The position numbers and the translations under genes are program-made. Under the pieces are notes generated by a model. The model saw only the letters and a list, made by a program, of their open reading frames with translations, searched no databases and was not told the DNA's origin. Below, one piece after another: positions 1 through 8,359 of a stretch of 40,675 nt of DNA (its first letter is position 1; each line of letters begins with the position of its first letter). The DNA comes from Bacillota bacterium (GTDB lineage: Bacteria; Bacillota; SHA-98; UBA4971): the NCBI GenBank assembly GCA_012516125.1, contig JAAYXB010000040.1, forward strand, positions 1 to 40,675, read 5' to 3'.

Positions 1-54
1 GGCCCACCCGAACTGTGCAGCTTTCAAGGTGCACCCGAAAAAGTTTATAAGCTC

Positions 55-173
<119 letters not shown>

Positions 174-385
174 GCTTTTTTATTGTACATGGACCCGAGC
201 GAGCACTGTCACCCATGTTGCAAGGCAGCACTTCCCAGACAATCTTTTGTGGCGAGCGACAATTTCCGGAGAGCGACGAAGGTCTTCGCTCGACCATAGC
301 CTGCGCAGCGGGCAAAAGGGCGGGACATTGAGTACCATCTCGAACGTGGTGGGCAAAGAGCAACACCACCGTCAAAACGACGCAT

Positions 386-400
386 TGACATCAATAGACA
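386..400. promoter_or_regulatory. operator-like motif, copy 1
   Basis: TGACATCAATAGACA. It differs at one base from TGACATCGATAGACA at 500-514 and at two from TGACATCGATGGACA at 1599-1613. All three lie in the control regions of the LacI-type regulator and of the ABC permease genes, so they are candidate binding sites of that regulator. Binding is inferred. Confidence 0.45.
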
Positions 401-449
401 ATGCCCATCAGACAATGCCCATTGAGATCGGGAAACGAGATCGGGAAAA
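397..449. repeat. two pairs of short direct repeats
   Basis: GACAATGCCCAT occurs at 397-408 and 411-422 (14 bp step). GAGATCGGGAAA occurs at 424-435 and 437-448 (13 bp step). They lie between the two operator-like motifs upstream of the regulator and may be additional protein-binding sites. Confidence 0.6.
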
Positions 450-499
450 ATGCTTGCGATGAAGGAAGGAATTTCGCCACGCACGTTGAATTAATGTAA

Positions 500-514
500 T
501 GACATCGATAGACA
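500..514. promoter_or_regulatory. operator-like motif, copy 2
   Basis: TGACATCGATAGACA, 46 bp upstream of the regulator start codon. It shares 14 of 15 bases with the copies at 386-400 and 1599-1613. The position fits autoregulation by the LacI-type protein. Confidence 0.5.
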
Positions 515-560
515 TCGCGCCTCTCCCTGGGCTGTATCCTGGCAGCAGGAGCGTCACAGC

Positions 561-1574
561 ATGGCAACGATATATGATGTGGCCAAAAAGGCAAACGTCT
601 CTGTGAAGACGGTTTCACGCGTGCTCAACAGGAGTCACCTGGTCAAGGAGGAAACCCGTTCGCGGGTCCTGGCTGCGATGACAGCCCTAGACTTCCATCC
701 AAATTCCGCTGCGCGGAGCCTCAGGCAGAAGCGGACGGGTGCCATTGGGTTTGTTGTTCCGTTCGGCTCTGATTTCGTGTTCCACGACCCGGGCATGATC
801 GAGCAGATCAAGGGCGCCCTCGATCTCCTCAACGAGCGCGGCTATGACATGGTGCTGTCAGTGCCCACGAACAGGGACGACGCCCTCAGAGAAGTCGTGC
901 GGCTGACCAAGCGACGCAACGTCGACGGCGCCATACTGTATGGGATGGCCGGGGCGGACAGCATAGTGAAGGAGCTCTCAGAAAAGGGCTTCCACTTCGT
1001 GTCGCTCGGGTACTGCTACCCTGAGCAGACACACAACTTCGTGGAGATCGACGCCGTCGCCGGTGGTATGGCGGCGACCCGGTACGCCCTGTCCCTCGGG
1101 CACACCCGCATCGGACTCATCAAGGAACCGAGGAACTTCCTTTCCCCCAACAAGCGAAGCATTGCGGAAGGCTATAAGGCTGCGTTGGAGCAGGCGGGCG
1201 TCCCGTATGACGAGCATCTTCTCCGCGAGGGGGACTATACCGTGGCCGGGGGCTACTGGGCGGCGTGTCGCCTGCTCGATCAGGATAGCGAGGTCTCCGC
1301 CATTATCTGCAGCAGTGACCCGATGGCGCTGGGCGCCCTTCGCGCCCTCCGTGAGAGGGGCCTCGTCGCAGCGTCGGGCACCCAGAACGGCTTTCTGCTA
1401 TTGACCGGCGATTGCCTTCCCTCCACGAGGGCAATAGAGCCGTCGCTGGGCGGCATACAGGCGCCACTCTACGACCAAGGGCGCCTTGCCGCCGACATGC
1501 TAGTGTCGGTGATCTCCGAGCACCGCGATATACCGGGGATCATACTCAAGCCAACGATGCTGGTTCCTGCCTGA
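561..1574 (+). CDS. LacI-family transcriptional regulator
   Basis: 337 residues, normal for the family. The N-terminus (about residues 1-50) is a classic LacI helix-turn-helix: MATIYDVAKKANVSVKTVSRV, then the hinge segment HPNSAARSLRQKRTGAIGFVVP that leads into a periplasmic-binding-protein-like effector domain (about 60-337). The ATG is preceded by CAGGAG nine bases upstream. It stands just before, and in line with, two sugar ABC permeases, a solute-binding protein and cellobiose phosphorylase, so it most likely represses that cellobiose operon and senses cellobiose or a related sugar; the effector is inferred from context. Related 15 bp motifs precede both this gene and the permeases. Confidence 0.93.
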   Translation: MATIYDVAKKANVSVKTVSRVLNRSHLVKEETRSRVLAAMTALDFHPNSAARSLRQKRTGAIGFVVPFGSDFVFHDPGMIEQIKGALDLLNERGYDMVLSVPTNRDDALREVVRLTKRRNVDGAILYGMAGADSIVKELSEKGFHFVSLGYCYPEQTHNFVEIDAVAGGMAATRYALSLGHTRIGLIKEPRNFLSPNKRSIAEGYKAALEQAGVPYDEHLLREGDYTVAGGYWAACRLLDQDSEVSAIICSSDPMALGALRALRERGLVAASGTQNGFLLLTGDCLPSTRAIEPSLGGIQAPLYDQGRLAADMLVSVISEHRDIPGIILKPTMLVPA

Positions 1575-1598
1575 ATCAGGGCATTTTAGCCGGCCGAA

Positions 1599-1613
1599 TG
1601 ACATCGATGGACA
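1599..1613. promoter_or_regulatory. operator-like motif, copy 3, ahead of the ABC operon
   Basis: TGACATCGATGGACA, 37 bp upstream of the first permease start codon. The near-identity with the motifs at 386-400 and 500-514 supports shared control of the regulator and the transport genes. Confidence 0.5.
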
Positions 1614-1650
1614 CCACACGCCGCGCTCGTGTCGGGGCGGGCAGGGGGGT

Positions 1651-2616
1651 ATGAAGATGGAAGCGCCGGTTCGTTCGGTCGCAGGTGCCGCAGGGCGCAG
1701 GGTAGCGAGGGTCCTCAGGCGGAGAAGGCCGCTCCCTTACCTGCTGATCGCCCCTGCTCTTCTCGGCACGCTCCTGGTCCACGTTATCCCCATCATGTGG
1801 GGCGTATTCATAAGTTTCCGGGACCTTGACATCTATACGATCGCTAACTGGCGTGGGGCACCGTTCATCGGACTCGGCAATTACTTGGAAGCCCTCGACC
1901 TCGCCGACCCCGATGGTGTCCTGTTCATGAGGTCCATCGCCAACGTTGCCTATTACGGCGTGGTCACTATCTCGCTCGGCTACGCGATTGGACTCGGGGT
2001 CGCCTTACTTCTCAACCAGCGGTTCTACGGCAGGACCCTGGTCCGCGGGCTCGTGCTCCTGCCCTACATCATGCCCGACTCCGTTGCCTACAGCGTCTGG
2101 CGGTTCATATTTCAGGCGAGGGTCGGCATCGTGAACAGCTTCCTGATGTCTCTCGGCCTCATCAAGGAGCCGCTGGTATGGCTCGTCGGAACAAAGACCA
2201 TGTTCGCCGTCATGGTGGCAAGCATATGGAAGGGCTGGCCGTTTGCATGTCTGCTGCTCCTGGCGGGCCTGCAGTCGGTCCCTCGCGAACTCCTGGAGTG
2301 TGCCTCCATCGACGGCGCAAACTGGTGGCAGAGATTCCGCTTCGTTACCTGGCCGCACATCCTGCCCGTTACGAAGACACTAATTCTCTTGAACATCCTC
2401 TGGAACTTCAACGCCTATAACCAGTTCAAGGTGATGCTCGGGGACGATCCCGGAGTCTACGCTGAGGTCCCCTCGACGTTCGTCGTCAGGCAAGCTTTCG
2501 ACAACCTCAGGTACGGCCTGGGGGCGTCCATGTCCGTAGTCCTGGTGTTGATGATGACCGTGGTTGCCGTCATCTATCTGAAGACTCTGAAGCCGGGCAG
2601 ATCAGTGGAGGACTGA
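1651..2616 (+). CDS. ABC sugar transporter permease, MalF/UgpA-like
   Basis: 321 residues with about six hydrophobic membrane helices after a short basic N-terminus. The cytoplasmic EAA loop that contacts the ATPase is clear: VPRELLECASIDGANWWQRF with the conserved ASIDGA core. This is the MalF-type half of a carbohydrate-uptake-1 importer in the cytoplasmic membrane. The poly-G ribosome site (1644-1649) lies only one base before ATG 1651 but seven before the in-frame ATG 1657, so the true start may be 1657. The gene is followed after 7 bp by the second permease. No ATPase is encoded nearby, as is common in Bacillota, where one MsmK-like ATPase serves several importers. Confidence 0.93.
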   Translation: MKMEAPVRSVAGAAGRRVARVLRRRRPLPYLLIAPALLGTLLVHVIPIMWGVFISFRDLDIYTIANWRGAPFIGLGNYLEALDLADPDGVLFMRSIANVAYYGVVTISLGYAIGLGVALLLNQRFYGRTLVRGLVLLPYIMPDSVAYSVWRFIFQARVGIVNSFLMSLGLIKEPLVWLVGTKTMFAVMVASIWKGWPFACLLLLAGLQSVPRELLECASIDGANWWQRFRFVTWPHILPVTKTLILLNILWNFNAYNQFKVMLGDDPGVYAEVPSTFVVRQAFDNLRYGLGASMSVVLVLMMTVVAVIYLKTLKPGRSVED

Positions 2617-2623
2617 TGCAGCA

Positions 2624-3538
2624 ATGGTTCGCCGGAGGACGGCTTATCAGAGCTCGAAATCGCCCCGGGTGAGGGCGGTTCGGGTCGCCGAGCGGGTGGC
2701 GCTGTACGCGGCGGTGCTTGTAGTGCTCGTCGTGGTGCTCATTCCATATGTATGGATGCTGTCGGGATCATTCAAGACGAGCCTGGAGATACAGTCCGCC
2801 GACATAACCGATCCAGACCTTGCACCCCGCTGGATTCCTCGCACGTTCACCCTCGACAACTATCGGAACGTTAACCGCACCGTCAGGATCCTGGACTACT
2901 TCATGAACAGCATTATCGTTTCCATCGGGACGATGCTGCTCTGCCTTGCGCTCAGCATCCTCGCCGGTTACTCCCTCGCCCGCTTCGAGTTCAAGGGAAA
3001 GGGTCCGTACGTGCTGTCGCTGCTCGTGACCCAGATGTTCCCCGGGATACTTTTCCTCATCCCGTATTTCATCCTTTTCGTCTACATCAACAAGTGGACG
3101 GGGATTCAGCTAAAGAACACCTACGCAGGGCTCATCCTGACTTATGCTTCGTTTGCTCTCCCTTTCAGCATCCTGATGCTCCGGAGCTTCTTTGCGACCA
3201 TACCGAGGGAGATAGACGAGCAGGCTCAGATAGATGGATGCACCCCTGTGGGCGCCCTCTTTCGGGTGATCATCCCGGTAGCAAAGCCGGGGATAGCGGC
3301 CGTGGGTATATACGCGTTCATCATGAGCTGGAACGAGATCCTCTTTGCCTCGCTCCTCACGGGGCGCGAGACGAAGACGGTAGCCGTGGGCATCCTCGAG
3401 TACATAACCAATCAGGAGGCTCGCTGGGCGGGAATGATGGCCGCGTGCATCATCGTGACCATACCAGTCCTCGTGCTGTTCACGCTCATACAGAGGCACA
3501 TTGTGGAGGGGCTCGTGTCAGGGTCAGTCAAAGGCTGA
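2624..3538 (+). CDS. ABC sugar transporter permease, MalG/UgpE-like
   Basis: 304 residues, MalG-type second permease. It has a hydrophobic helix near the N-terminus ending in the IPYVWMLSGSFKT segment typical of the family, a periplasmic loop, further helices, and the EAA loop IPREIDEQAQIDGCTPVGAL. It would form the heterodimeric channel with the product of the gene 7 bp upstream. The context (solute-binding protein and cellobiose phosphorylase downstream) points to cellobiose or cello-oligosaccharides as substrate; this is inferred. Confidence 0.93.
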   Translation: MVRRRTAYQSSKSPRVRAVRVAERVALYAAVLVVLVVVLIPYVWMLSGSFKTSLEIQSADITDPDLAPRWIPRTFTLDNYRNVNRTVRILDYFMNSIIVSIGTMLLCLALSILAGYSLARFEFKGKGPYVLSLLVTQMFPGILFLIPYFILFVYINKWTGIQLKNTYAGLILTYASFALPFSILMLRSFFATIPREIDEQAQIDGCTPVGALFRVIIPVAKPGIAAVGIYAFIMSWNEILFASLLTGRETKTVAVGILEYITNQEARWAGMMAACIIVTIPVLVLFTLIQRHIVEGLVSGSVKG

Positions 3539-3746
3539 CAGCGGGAACAGCGGAAGTGAAGTATTGGTGCGCAAGGATGGGGGGTGAGGCTGGGGCCGGG
3601 CACCATGCGGGGAGCCGCGTCTCGGTAAGGAGAGTCTGGTAGGCCTGGCCTGGGTGGAGCTTGAGTCGATAGAGCGGGTTGACGGGTCGGTGGGCTATTC
3701 GGGTCCCAGGTTAACTACGACTCATCGCTAAGGGAGGCGAATCGAG

Positions 3747-5012
3747 ATGACGTTGAGAAGAGGGATTCTTGTCTGCGTCGTTCTCCTTGCCACGGTGAGC
3801 GTGGTGACGGCATCAGCCGCACCCAAGCAGATAACCTTCTGGGTGATGCCCAACGCTCCTGATGAGACGCACACCGCGTGGCTCAACAAGGTGGCGCAGG
3901 AGTTCAAGGCCGAGACCGGCGTTGAAGTCAAGTGGGAGATCGTAGGGTGGGGCGATGCGTGGTCGCGTATCGCGGCTGCGATTGCCACCGGCGAAGGTGC
4001 GGACGTTTCGCAGGTAGGGACGACGTGGAACCCGCAGTTCGCTGCGACAGGCGGGCTTGAGAAGATCGACATCGCAGAATTCGGCGGCGCGTCCGCATTT
4101 ATGAAGGCTAACCTGGAGTCCACGATGTACAAGGGGCAGCATTACGGGGTGCCTTGGTTTGCCGAAACCAGGTGCCTGTTCTACAACAAGGATATGTTTG
4201 CTGCAGCGAAGGTGAACCCGCCCCAGACCTATGACGAGGTCATAACAGTCGGAAAAGCAATAACGAAAGCGCTAGGTCAGGGCAAAGCGTTCGCCATGGC
4301 CGGCACGAACGCATGGGACCTCATCCATAACTGGGCGATCGTCCTCTGGGCGAACGGCGGTGATCTCGTCGACGTTGCGAACAAGAAGGCCGTCTTCAAC
4401 AGCGAGGCCGGGGTGCAGGCGATGAAGTGGTATGTGAGCCTCGTCGAAACCGGGCTTGCGGACAAGGCCTGCGCCGAGTACAACCAGCCCCAGGCTGACG
4501 CGGCCTTCATAAACGGCAACGTGGCCATGTGCTTCATGGGCCCCTGGAACATAGCCAACATCGAGCAGGAAAACCCCAGCCTGAACTACGGGGTGGTGGA
4601 ACCCCCGAAGGGATCGCACGGCCGGGCGTCGTTCTCCGGCGGGAGCAACCTCGTGGTGTTTAAGGCCAGCAAGAACAAGGACGCGGCCAAGGCATGGATC
4701 AAGTTCCTTCTGAGAAAGGAGAAGCTGGTTGACTACACCCAGAATCTCTCGCACATGCTTCCCGCGACGCTCGCTGCGTTCGAGGATCCCTACTACTCGA
4801 GTGGAGTCTGGAAAACCTTCAAGACCACTCTGAGCTACGCGACGGCTTATCCGCCCCTGGCAGTCTGGGGTGACATCGAGAATGCCATAGTCTCGGAGTT
4901 CAAGAAAATCCTCAGCGACTACATCGTCGGCAAGTACAGGGCGGATGACGTCAAGATCTACCTGGACGCTGCGGCGAAAAAGGTTGACGAGGCCCTGAAA
5001 CGGGAGAAGTAA
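3747..5012 (+). CDS. ABC transporter extracellular sugar-binding protein (family 1)
   Basis: 421 residues. A signal peptide of about 25 residues (basic start, hydrophobic core ILVCVVLLATVSVVTASA) leads to a mature part starting near APKQITFW. There is no lipobox cysteine, so signal peptidase I cleavage is likely. The mature protein has family-1 solute-binding features: the VAQEFKAETGVEVKWE segment, the GVPWFAETRCLFYNKDMF hinge strand and the INGNVAMCFMGPWN segment. It starts with GGGAGG nine bases before ATG. It should deliver the sugar to the permeases 200 bp upstream. The 208 bp gap before it holds no gene and may carry its own promoter. Confidence 0.93.
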   Translation: MTLRRGILVCVVLLATVSVVTASAAPKQITFWVMPNAPDETHTAWLNKVAQEFKAETGVEVKWEIVGWGDAWSRIAAAIATGEGADVSQVGTTWNPQFAATGGLEKIDIAEFGGASAFMKANLESTMYKGQHYGVPWFAETRCLFYNKDMFAAAKVNPPQTYDEVITVGKAITKALGQGKAFAMAGTNAWDLIHNWAIVLWANGGDLVDVANKKAVFNSEAGVQAMKWYVSLVETGLADKACAEYNQPQADAAFINGNVAMCFMGPWNIANIEQENPSLNYGVVEPPKGSHGRASFSGGSNLVVFKASKNKDAAKAWIKFLLRKEKLVDYTQNLSHMLPATLAAFEDPYYSSGVWKTFKTTLSYATAYPPLAVWGDIENAIVSEFKKILSDYIVGKYRADDVKIYLDAAAKKVDEALKREK

Positions 5013-5050
5013 TCTCAGATCTCAGCGCATTGAAAGCTGGTGCGGATGGC

Positions 5051-5080
5051 GGCGGGGATACCCTTCAGGGTGTCCCCGCC
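5051..5080 (+). promoter_or_regulatory. intercistronic mRNA hairpin between binding protein and phosphorylase
   Basis: A 13 bp stem (GGCGGGGATACCC with GGGTGTCCCCGCC, one G-T pair) closes a TTCA loop. No T-run follows, so it is not a normal terminator. Such hairpins after binding-protein genes are known to protect the upstream mRNA and raise binding-protein output over the genes that follow; that role is inferred here. Confidence 0.65.
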
Positions 5081-5120
5081 ACAAATAAACGGGCAAATGT
5101 ATAAGGAGGGGCCAGCAGGG

Positions 5121-7607
5121 ATGAAGTACGGGCACTTTGACGACGAAAGGCGCGAGTACGTTATAGAGCGCCCAGACACGCCGTCCCCATGGATAAACTA
5201 TCTTGGCACACGAGACTACTTTGCCATCGTCTCGAACACAGGGGGAGGCTACAGCTTCTACTCAGACGCAAGGCTCAGGCGTGTTCTGCGTTACCGCTAC
5301 AACAACATTCCTACCGACGAGGGCGGGAGGTACCTGTTCATTCGCCATGCGGACGGGGACTTCTGGTCCCCCACCTGGCAGCCCGTGCGAAAGCCGCTCG
5401 ACTCTTATGAGTGCCGGCATGGTCTTGGGTACACCTCCATAAGATCGTCGCGCCGAGGGGTCGCCGTCAGTATCACCTACTTCGTCCCGGTGAACGAGCC
5501 TCTCGAGGTCTGGCAGGTCGTTCTCGAGAACCGCAACGCACACCAGGAGGATATCACCCTTTTTTCGTTTGTGGAATTCTGCCTGTGGGATGCGCTGGAC
5601 GACCAGACGAACTTCCAGAGGAACCTCAACATCGGTGAGGTGGAGGTCGACGGGAAAGTCATATACCACACTACCGAGTACCGCGAGAGAAGGGACCACT
5701 TCGCGTTCTTCGCAACGAGCGGCGAGGTCGTCGGGTTTGACACGGACCGGGAGGCGTTCCTTGGTCCCTACGGCTCACTCTCGGCTCCGCGGGCGGTCGT
5801 GGAGGGATGGCCGGCAGGCTCCATCGCGTACGGCTGGGCCCCGATCGGATCGCATTGCCTGCGCCTGTCCCTTTGTCCCGGCGAGCAGAGGCGGTTGGTG
5901 TTTATCCTCGGGCTTGCGTGGAACAGGCCGGAAGAGAAGTTCACCGCGGACGGCCGCGTTAACAAAGCAGGCGCTCGCGAGATCATATCCCGCTATCTCG
6001 ACCCCGATGTCGCCGAGGCTGCGCGCGAGGAGCTTTCCCGTTACTGGACCTCGCTTCTCGCGGGCTTTCAGGCCGAGACACCTGACGCCGGCATGGCGCC
6101 GGTGGTCAACGTGTGGAACCAGTACCAGTGTATAACCACGTTCAATCTCGCGCGGTCGGCATCCTACTATGAGTCCGGCATCAGCAGGGGAATCGGGTTC
6201 CGCGATGGGAGCCAGGACGTTCTCGGTGCCCTCCACCAGGTTCCATCGTCTGTGAAGAGACGCCTTCGCGAGCTCGCCTCCATCCAGTTTGCCGCAGGCA
6301 ACACGTACCACCAATACTCGCCCCTCACGAAGCAGGGGAACAACGACATCGGCAGCGGGTTCAACGACGACCCCATGTGGCTCGTTATCGCCACAGCCCA
6401 GTACCTGAAGGAAACAGGCGACTTCGAGGCCCTGTCCATGAAGGCTGCGTTCGCGGATGATCCGCGGCCGGCCACCCTGGAGGAACACCTTCGTCGGTGC
6501 ATGTCATACACGCTGGCGAACCTCGGACCTCACGGGCTACCACTCATCGGCGAGGCGGACTGGAACGATTGTCTGAACCTGAACTGGACGACTCAGCACG
6601 ACGGCCGGGTAGCCGAATCAGTGCTCATCGGCGAGCTCTTTGTGCGCGCGGCCTTGGAGATGGCCCGGATCGCGAAGCTCAGGGGCAACGACGAGGAAGC
6701 CGAGGCGTACGCGAAGGCTGCGCGCGATATGGCGGCAGCCATAAACGCTCACGCCTGGGATGGCGAGTGGTACATCAGGGCCTTCGACGACAGGGGTACA
6801 CCTGTGGGCTCCTCCCGTAACGAAGAAGGGCGGATTTTCCTGGAGACCCAGCCCTGGGCGGTCATGAGCGGGGTTGCGCCGAGGGAGAGGGGTCTAGCTT
6901 GCATGGACGCTGTGTGGGCGCAACTCGCCACGCCGCACGGGATCGTGCTACAGCAACCCGCCTTCACCCGTTACTCCGAGGCTATCGGGGCGTGCACCTG
7001 CTATCCTCCGGGAGTCAAGGAGAACGCGGGGATCTTCTGTCACCCAAACACGTGGGCCATAATAGCCGAGTGCATGCTGGGAAGGGCCGACAGAGCCTAC
7101 TCTTACTACTCCCGACTGCTTCCCACCACCCGCGAGCGGATATCGGAGGTCCACAGGGCAGAGCCCTACGTTTACGCCCAGATGATAGCAGGCCCCGACT
7201 GCCCGCGCTTCGGAGAGGCCAAGAACTCGTGGCTCACGGGCACGGCGTCATGGATGTTAGTGGCGGTCTCTCAGTGGATCCTCGGCGTGCGGCCCGAGTA
7301 CGACGGGCTGACCATAGACCCGTGCATTCCTCCCGAGTGGCCGGGGTTCTCCGTGAAGCGGGTCTTCAGAGGCCACACGTACCACATCCGTGTCGAGAAC
7401 CCTGACCGAGTCAGCCGCGGAGTAGTCCGCCTCGAGCTGGACGGGCGGGAACTCGAGCCCGTACCTGCCGACCATGGGGCGGTCGTGCCAGGATATCACG
7501 CGCCACAAGAGCTTGTGGGATTCATTCCCGTCGACGCTGCGCACCTCCGCGGTGCAGGGAGCGAGCATTCAGTCAGGGTAGTGATGGGCAGGGCCTCCGG
7601 GGTCTAA
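5121..7607 (+). CDS. cbpA: cellobiose phosphorylase (GH94)
   Basis: 828 residues, the normal GH94 length. It catalyses the reversible phosphorolysis of cellobiose to glucose 1-phosphate and glucose in the cytoplasm. The N-terminus MKYGHFDDERREYVIERP and blocks such as ATLFSFVEFCLW-like FSFVEFCLWDALDDQTN, IGFRDGSQD, GNNDIGSGFNDDP and EAKNSWLTGTASW follow known cellobiose phosphorylases closely. The general acid lies in the ADWNDCLNLN motif (Asp at about residue 480 or 483). The start at ATG 5121 fits the family N-terminus and has AAGGAGG upstream; the open frame extends 27 codons further up, through the intercistronic hairpin. The stop codon TAA lies inside the terminal repeat of a mobile element, which adds a few non-native C-terminal residues. 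Phosphorolysis saves ATP in cellobiose use, which fits the uptake genes upstream. Confidence 0.95.
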   Translation: MKYGHFDDERREYVIERPDTPSPWINYLGTRDYFAIVSNTGGGYSFYSDARLRRVLRYRYNNIPTDEGGRYLFIRHADGDFWSPTWQPVRKPLDSYECRHGLGYTSIRSSRRGVAVSITYFVPVNEPLEVWQVVLENRNAHQEDITLFSFVEFCLWDALDDQTNFQRNLNIGEVEVDGKVIYHTTEYRERRDHFAFFATSGEVVGFDTDREAFLGPYGSLSAPRAVVEGWPAGSIAYGWAPIGSHCLRLSLCPGEQRRLVFILGLAWNRPEEKFTADGRVNKAGAREIISRYLDPDVAEAAREELSRYWTSLLAGFQAETPDAGMAPVVNVWNQYQCITTFNLARSASYYESGISRGIGFRDGSQDVLGALHQVPSSVKRRLRELASIQFAAGNTYHQYSPLTKQGNNDIGSGFNDDPMWLVIATAQYLKETGDFEALSMKAAFADDPRPATLEEHLRRCMSYTLANLGPHGLPLIGEADWNDCLNLNWTTQHDGRVAESVLIGELFVRAALEMARIAKLRGNDEEAEAYAKAARDMAAAINAHAWDGEWYIRAFDDRGTPVGSSRNEEGRIFLETQPWAVMSGVAPRERGLACMDAVWAQLATPHGIVLQQPAFTRYSEAIGACTCYPPGVKENAGIFCHPNTWAIIAECMLGRADRAYSYYSRLLPTTRERISEVHRAEPYVYAQMIAGPDCPRFGEAKNSWLTGTASWMLVAVSQWILGVRPEYDGLTIDPCIPPEWPGFSVKRVFRGHTYHIRVENPDRVSRGVVRLELDGRELEPVPADHGAVVPGYHAPQELVGFIPVDAAHLRGAGSEHSVRVVMGRASGV

Positions 7608-7914
7608 GCGAGAGCGCGGAAATGCTCCCGACCTCGGGGAGGGGTTGCCGGTGGTTGCACGAGGGATGCCGACGTCCGGCCGGTCGTCCGACGTAACGGA
7701 TTGTGTCTGGGCACCCCGGCTGGGGCGCCGTACCCGAGAGCAACACCGGCAACCTGCTAGATGGTGGGAAACTGGGAGAAACTGACGAATGAGACTGTTG
7801 CTTCTTTCCTCTTTATGGCATTGCTGTGCGGCAGAGCCCCGGGAAACGGCCGCTGTGGACGGTTAAACAGGCCGCGGCTGGGGCAAGCGCACGGTCTCAC
7901 GAATCCTCACTTGG
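7604..7914 (+). mobile_element. 200-bp MITE-like element, copy 1 (interrupted)
   Basis: Oldest-looking intact copy of a ~200 bp element with terminal inverted repeats (CTAAGCGAGAGCGC at the left, reverse of CCAAGTGAGGATTCG at the right). Internal landmarks are the GAGGGGTTGCCGGTG arm and its inverted partner CAACACCGGCAACC. About 197 bp remain once the 110 bp insert and its 4 bp duplication are removed. The left end overlaps the cellobiose phosphorylase stop codon. No coding capacity. Confidence 0.8.
7790..7899 (+). mobile_element. 110-bp MITE-like element nested in copy 1
   Basis: Begins TGAGACTGTTG, ends CACGGTCTCA (inverted), exactly 110 bp, and is flanked by the direct repeat CGAA (7786-7789 and 7900-7903). 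Removing it with one CGAA restores the right arm of the host element. The same element, also 110 bp, sits at 16687-16796. Confidence 0.8.
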
Positions 7915-7920
7915 CGCAGG

Positions 7921-7945
7921 GCGGGTTAACCCCGCGTGTTTTCTC
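7921..7945 (+). terminator. possible transcription terminator
   Basis: The palindrome GCGGGTTAACCCCGC is followed by GTGTTTTCTC. It could end the cellobiose operon transcript after the mobile element. The stem is short and the T-run is broken, so support is weak. Confidence 0.3.
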
Positions 7946-8306
7946 GGTGTCCTCCTCCCTTCAGATGGCTGAGCTGTGATAGAATACAACTGACCGGGTG
8001 AGTGGAAGGGCGTGCCGAACCGGCACGGCACCTGCGGAGAGCTCGTGCTGACTGCGGGGCCTATGAGGCAACGGGACGCTGCGTTCCGTGGGATGACGGG
8101 ATCCCGGGGGAGTGCCGGATTCTGCTCGTCGGTTGCGGACGGACTGACACGGGAAGCCCGCCCCGCGTTGGAACTGTGAGACCAGGGAGGCAGACACAGA
8201 GGCTTCTGGTGGAGAGGTTGTGATCCGGCCACAGGCCGCGTGTCCCATAAAGCCGCCGCTGATGCTCCCGTGACGGACGTCCTGCAGGCATTTGCCCGAA
8301 CACCAG
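7946..8306. other. gene-free stretch ahead of ruvC
   Basis: No protein is recognised in either direction. A hairpin GTGCCGAACCGGCAC lies near 8012-8026, and a -10-like TAGAAT lies near 7979-7984. The consensus signatures of RNase P RNA, tmRNA and SRP RNA are not visible. Nothing further can be supported. Confidence 0.5.
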
Positions 8307-8336
8307 TTGCCCATGCAAGGCGACGGATGGTATAAT
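8307..8336 (+). promoter_or_regulatory. sigma-A promoter of ruvCAB
   Basis: TTGCCC, an 18 bp spacer, then a perfect TATAAT with the extended -10 TGG just before it. It lies 23 bp ahead of the ruvC ATG, so the leader is very short. Confidence 0.75.
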
Positions 8337-8359
8337 CAGGTGGACGGGAGGCGCTTGCC

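Larger units (their letters stand above)
184..560. other. non-coding region upstream of the lacI-type regulator
   Basis: No gene is recognised between the 5S rRNA and the regulator; the short open frames here have no recognisable protein features. The right half holds two copies of a 15 bp operator-like motif (386-400 and 500-514) and two pairs of short direct repeats (397-449), which suggests this is the control region of the downstream regulator gene. Confidence 0.6.
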
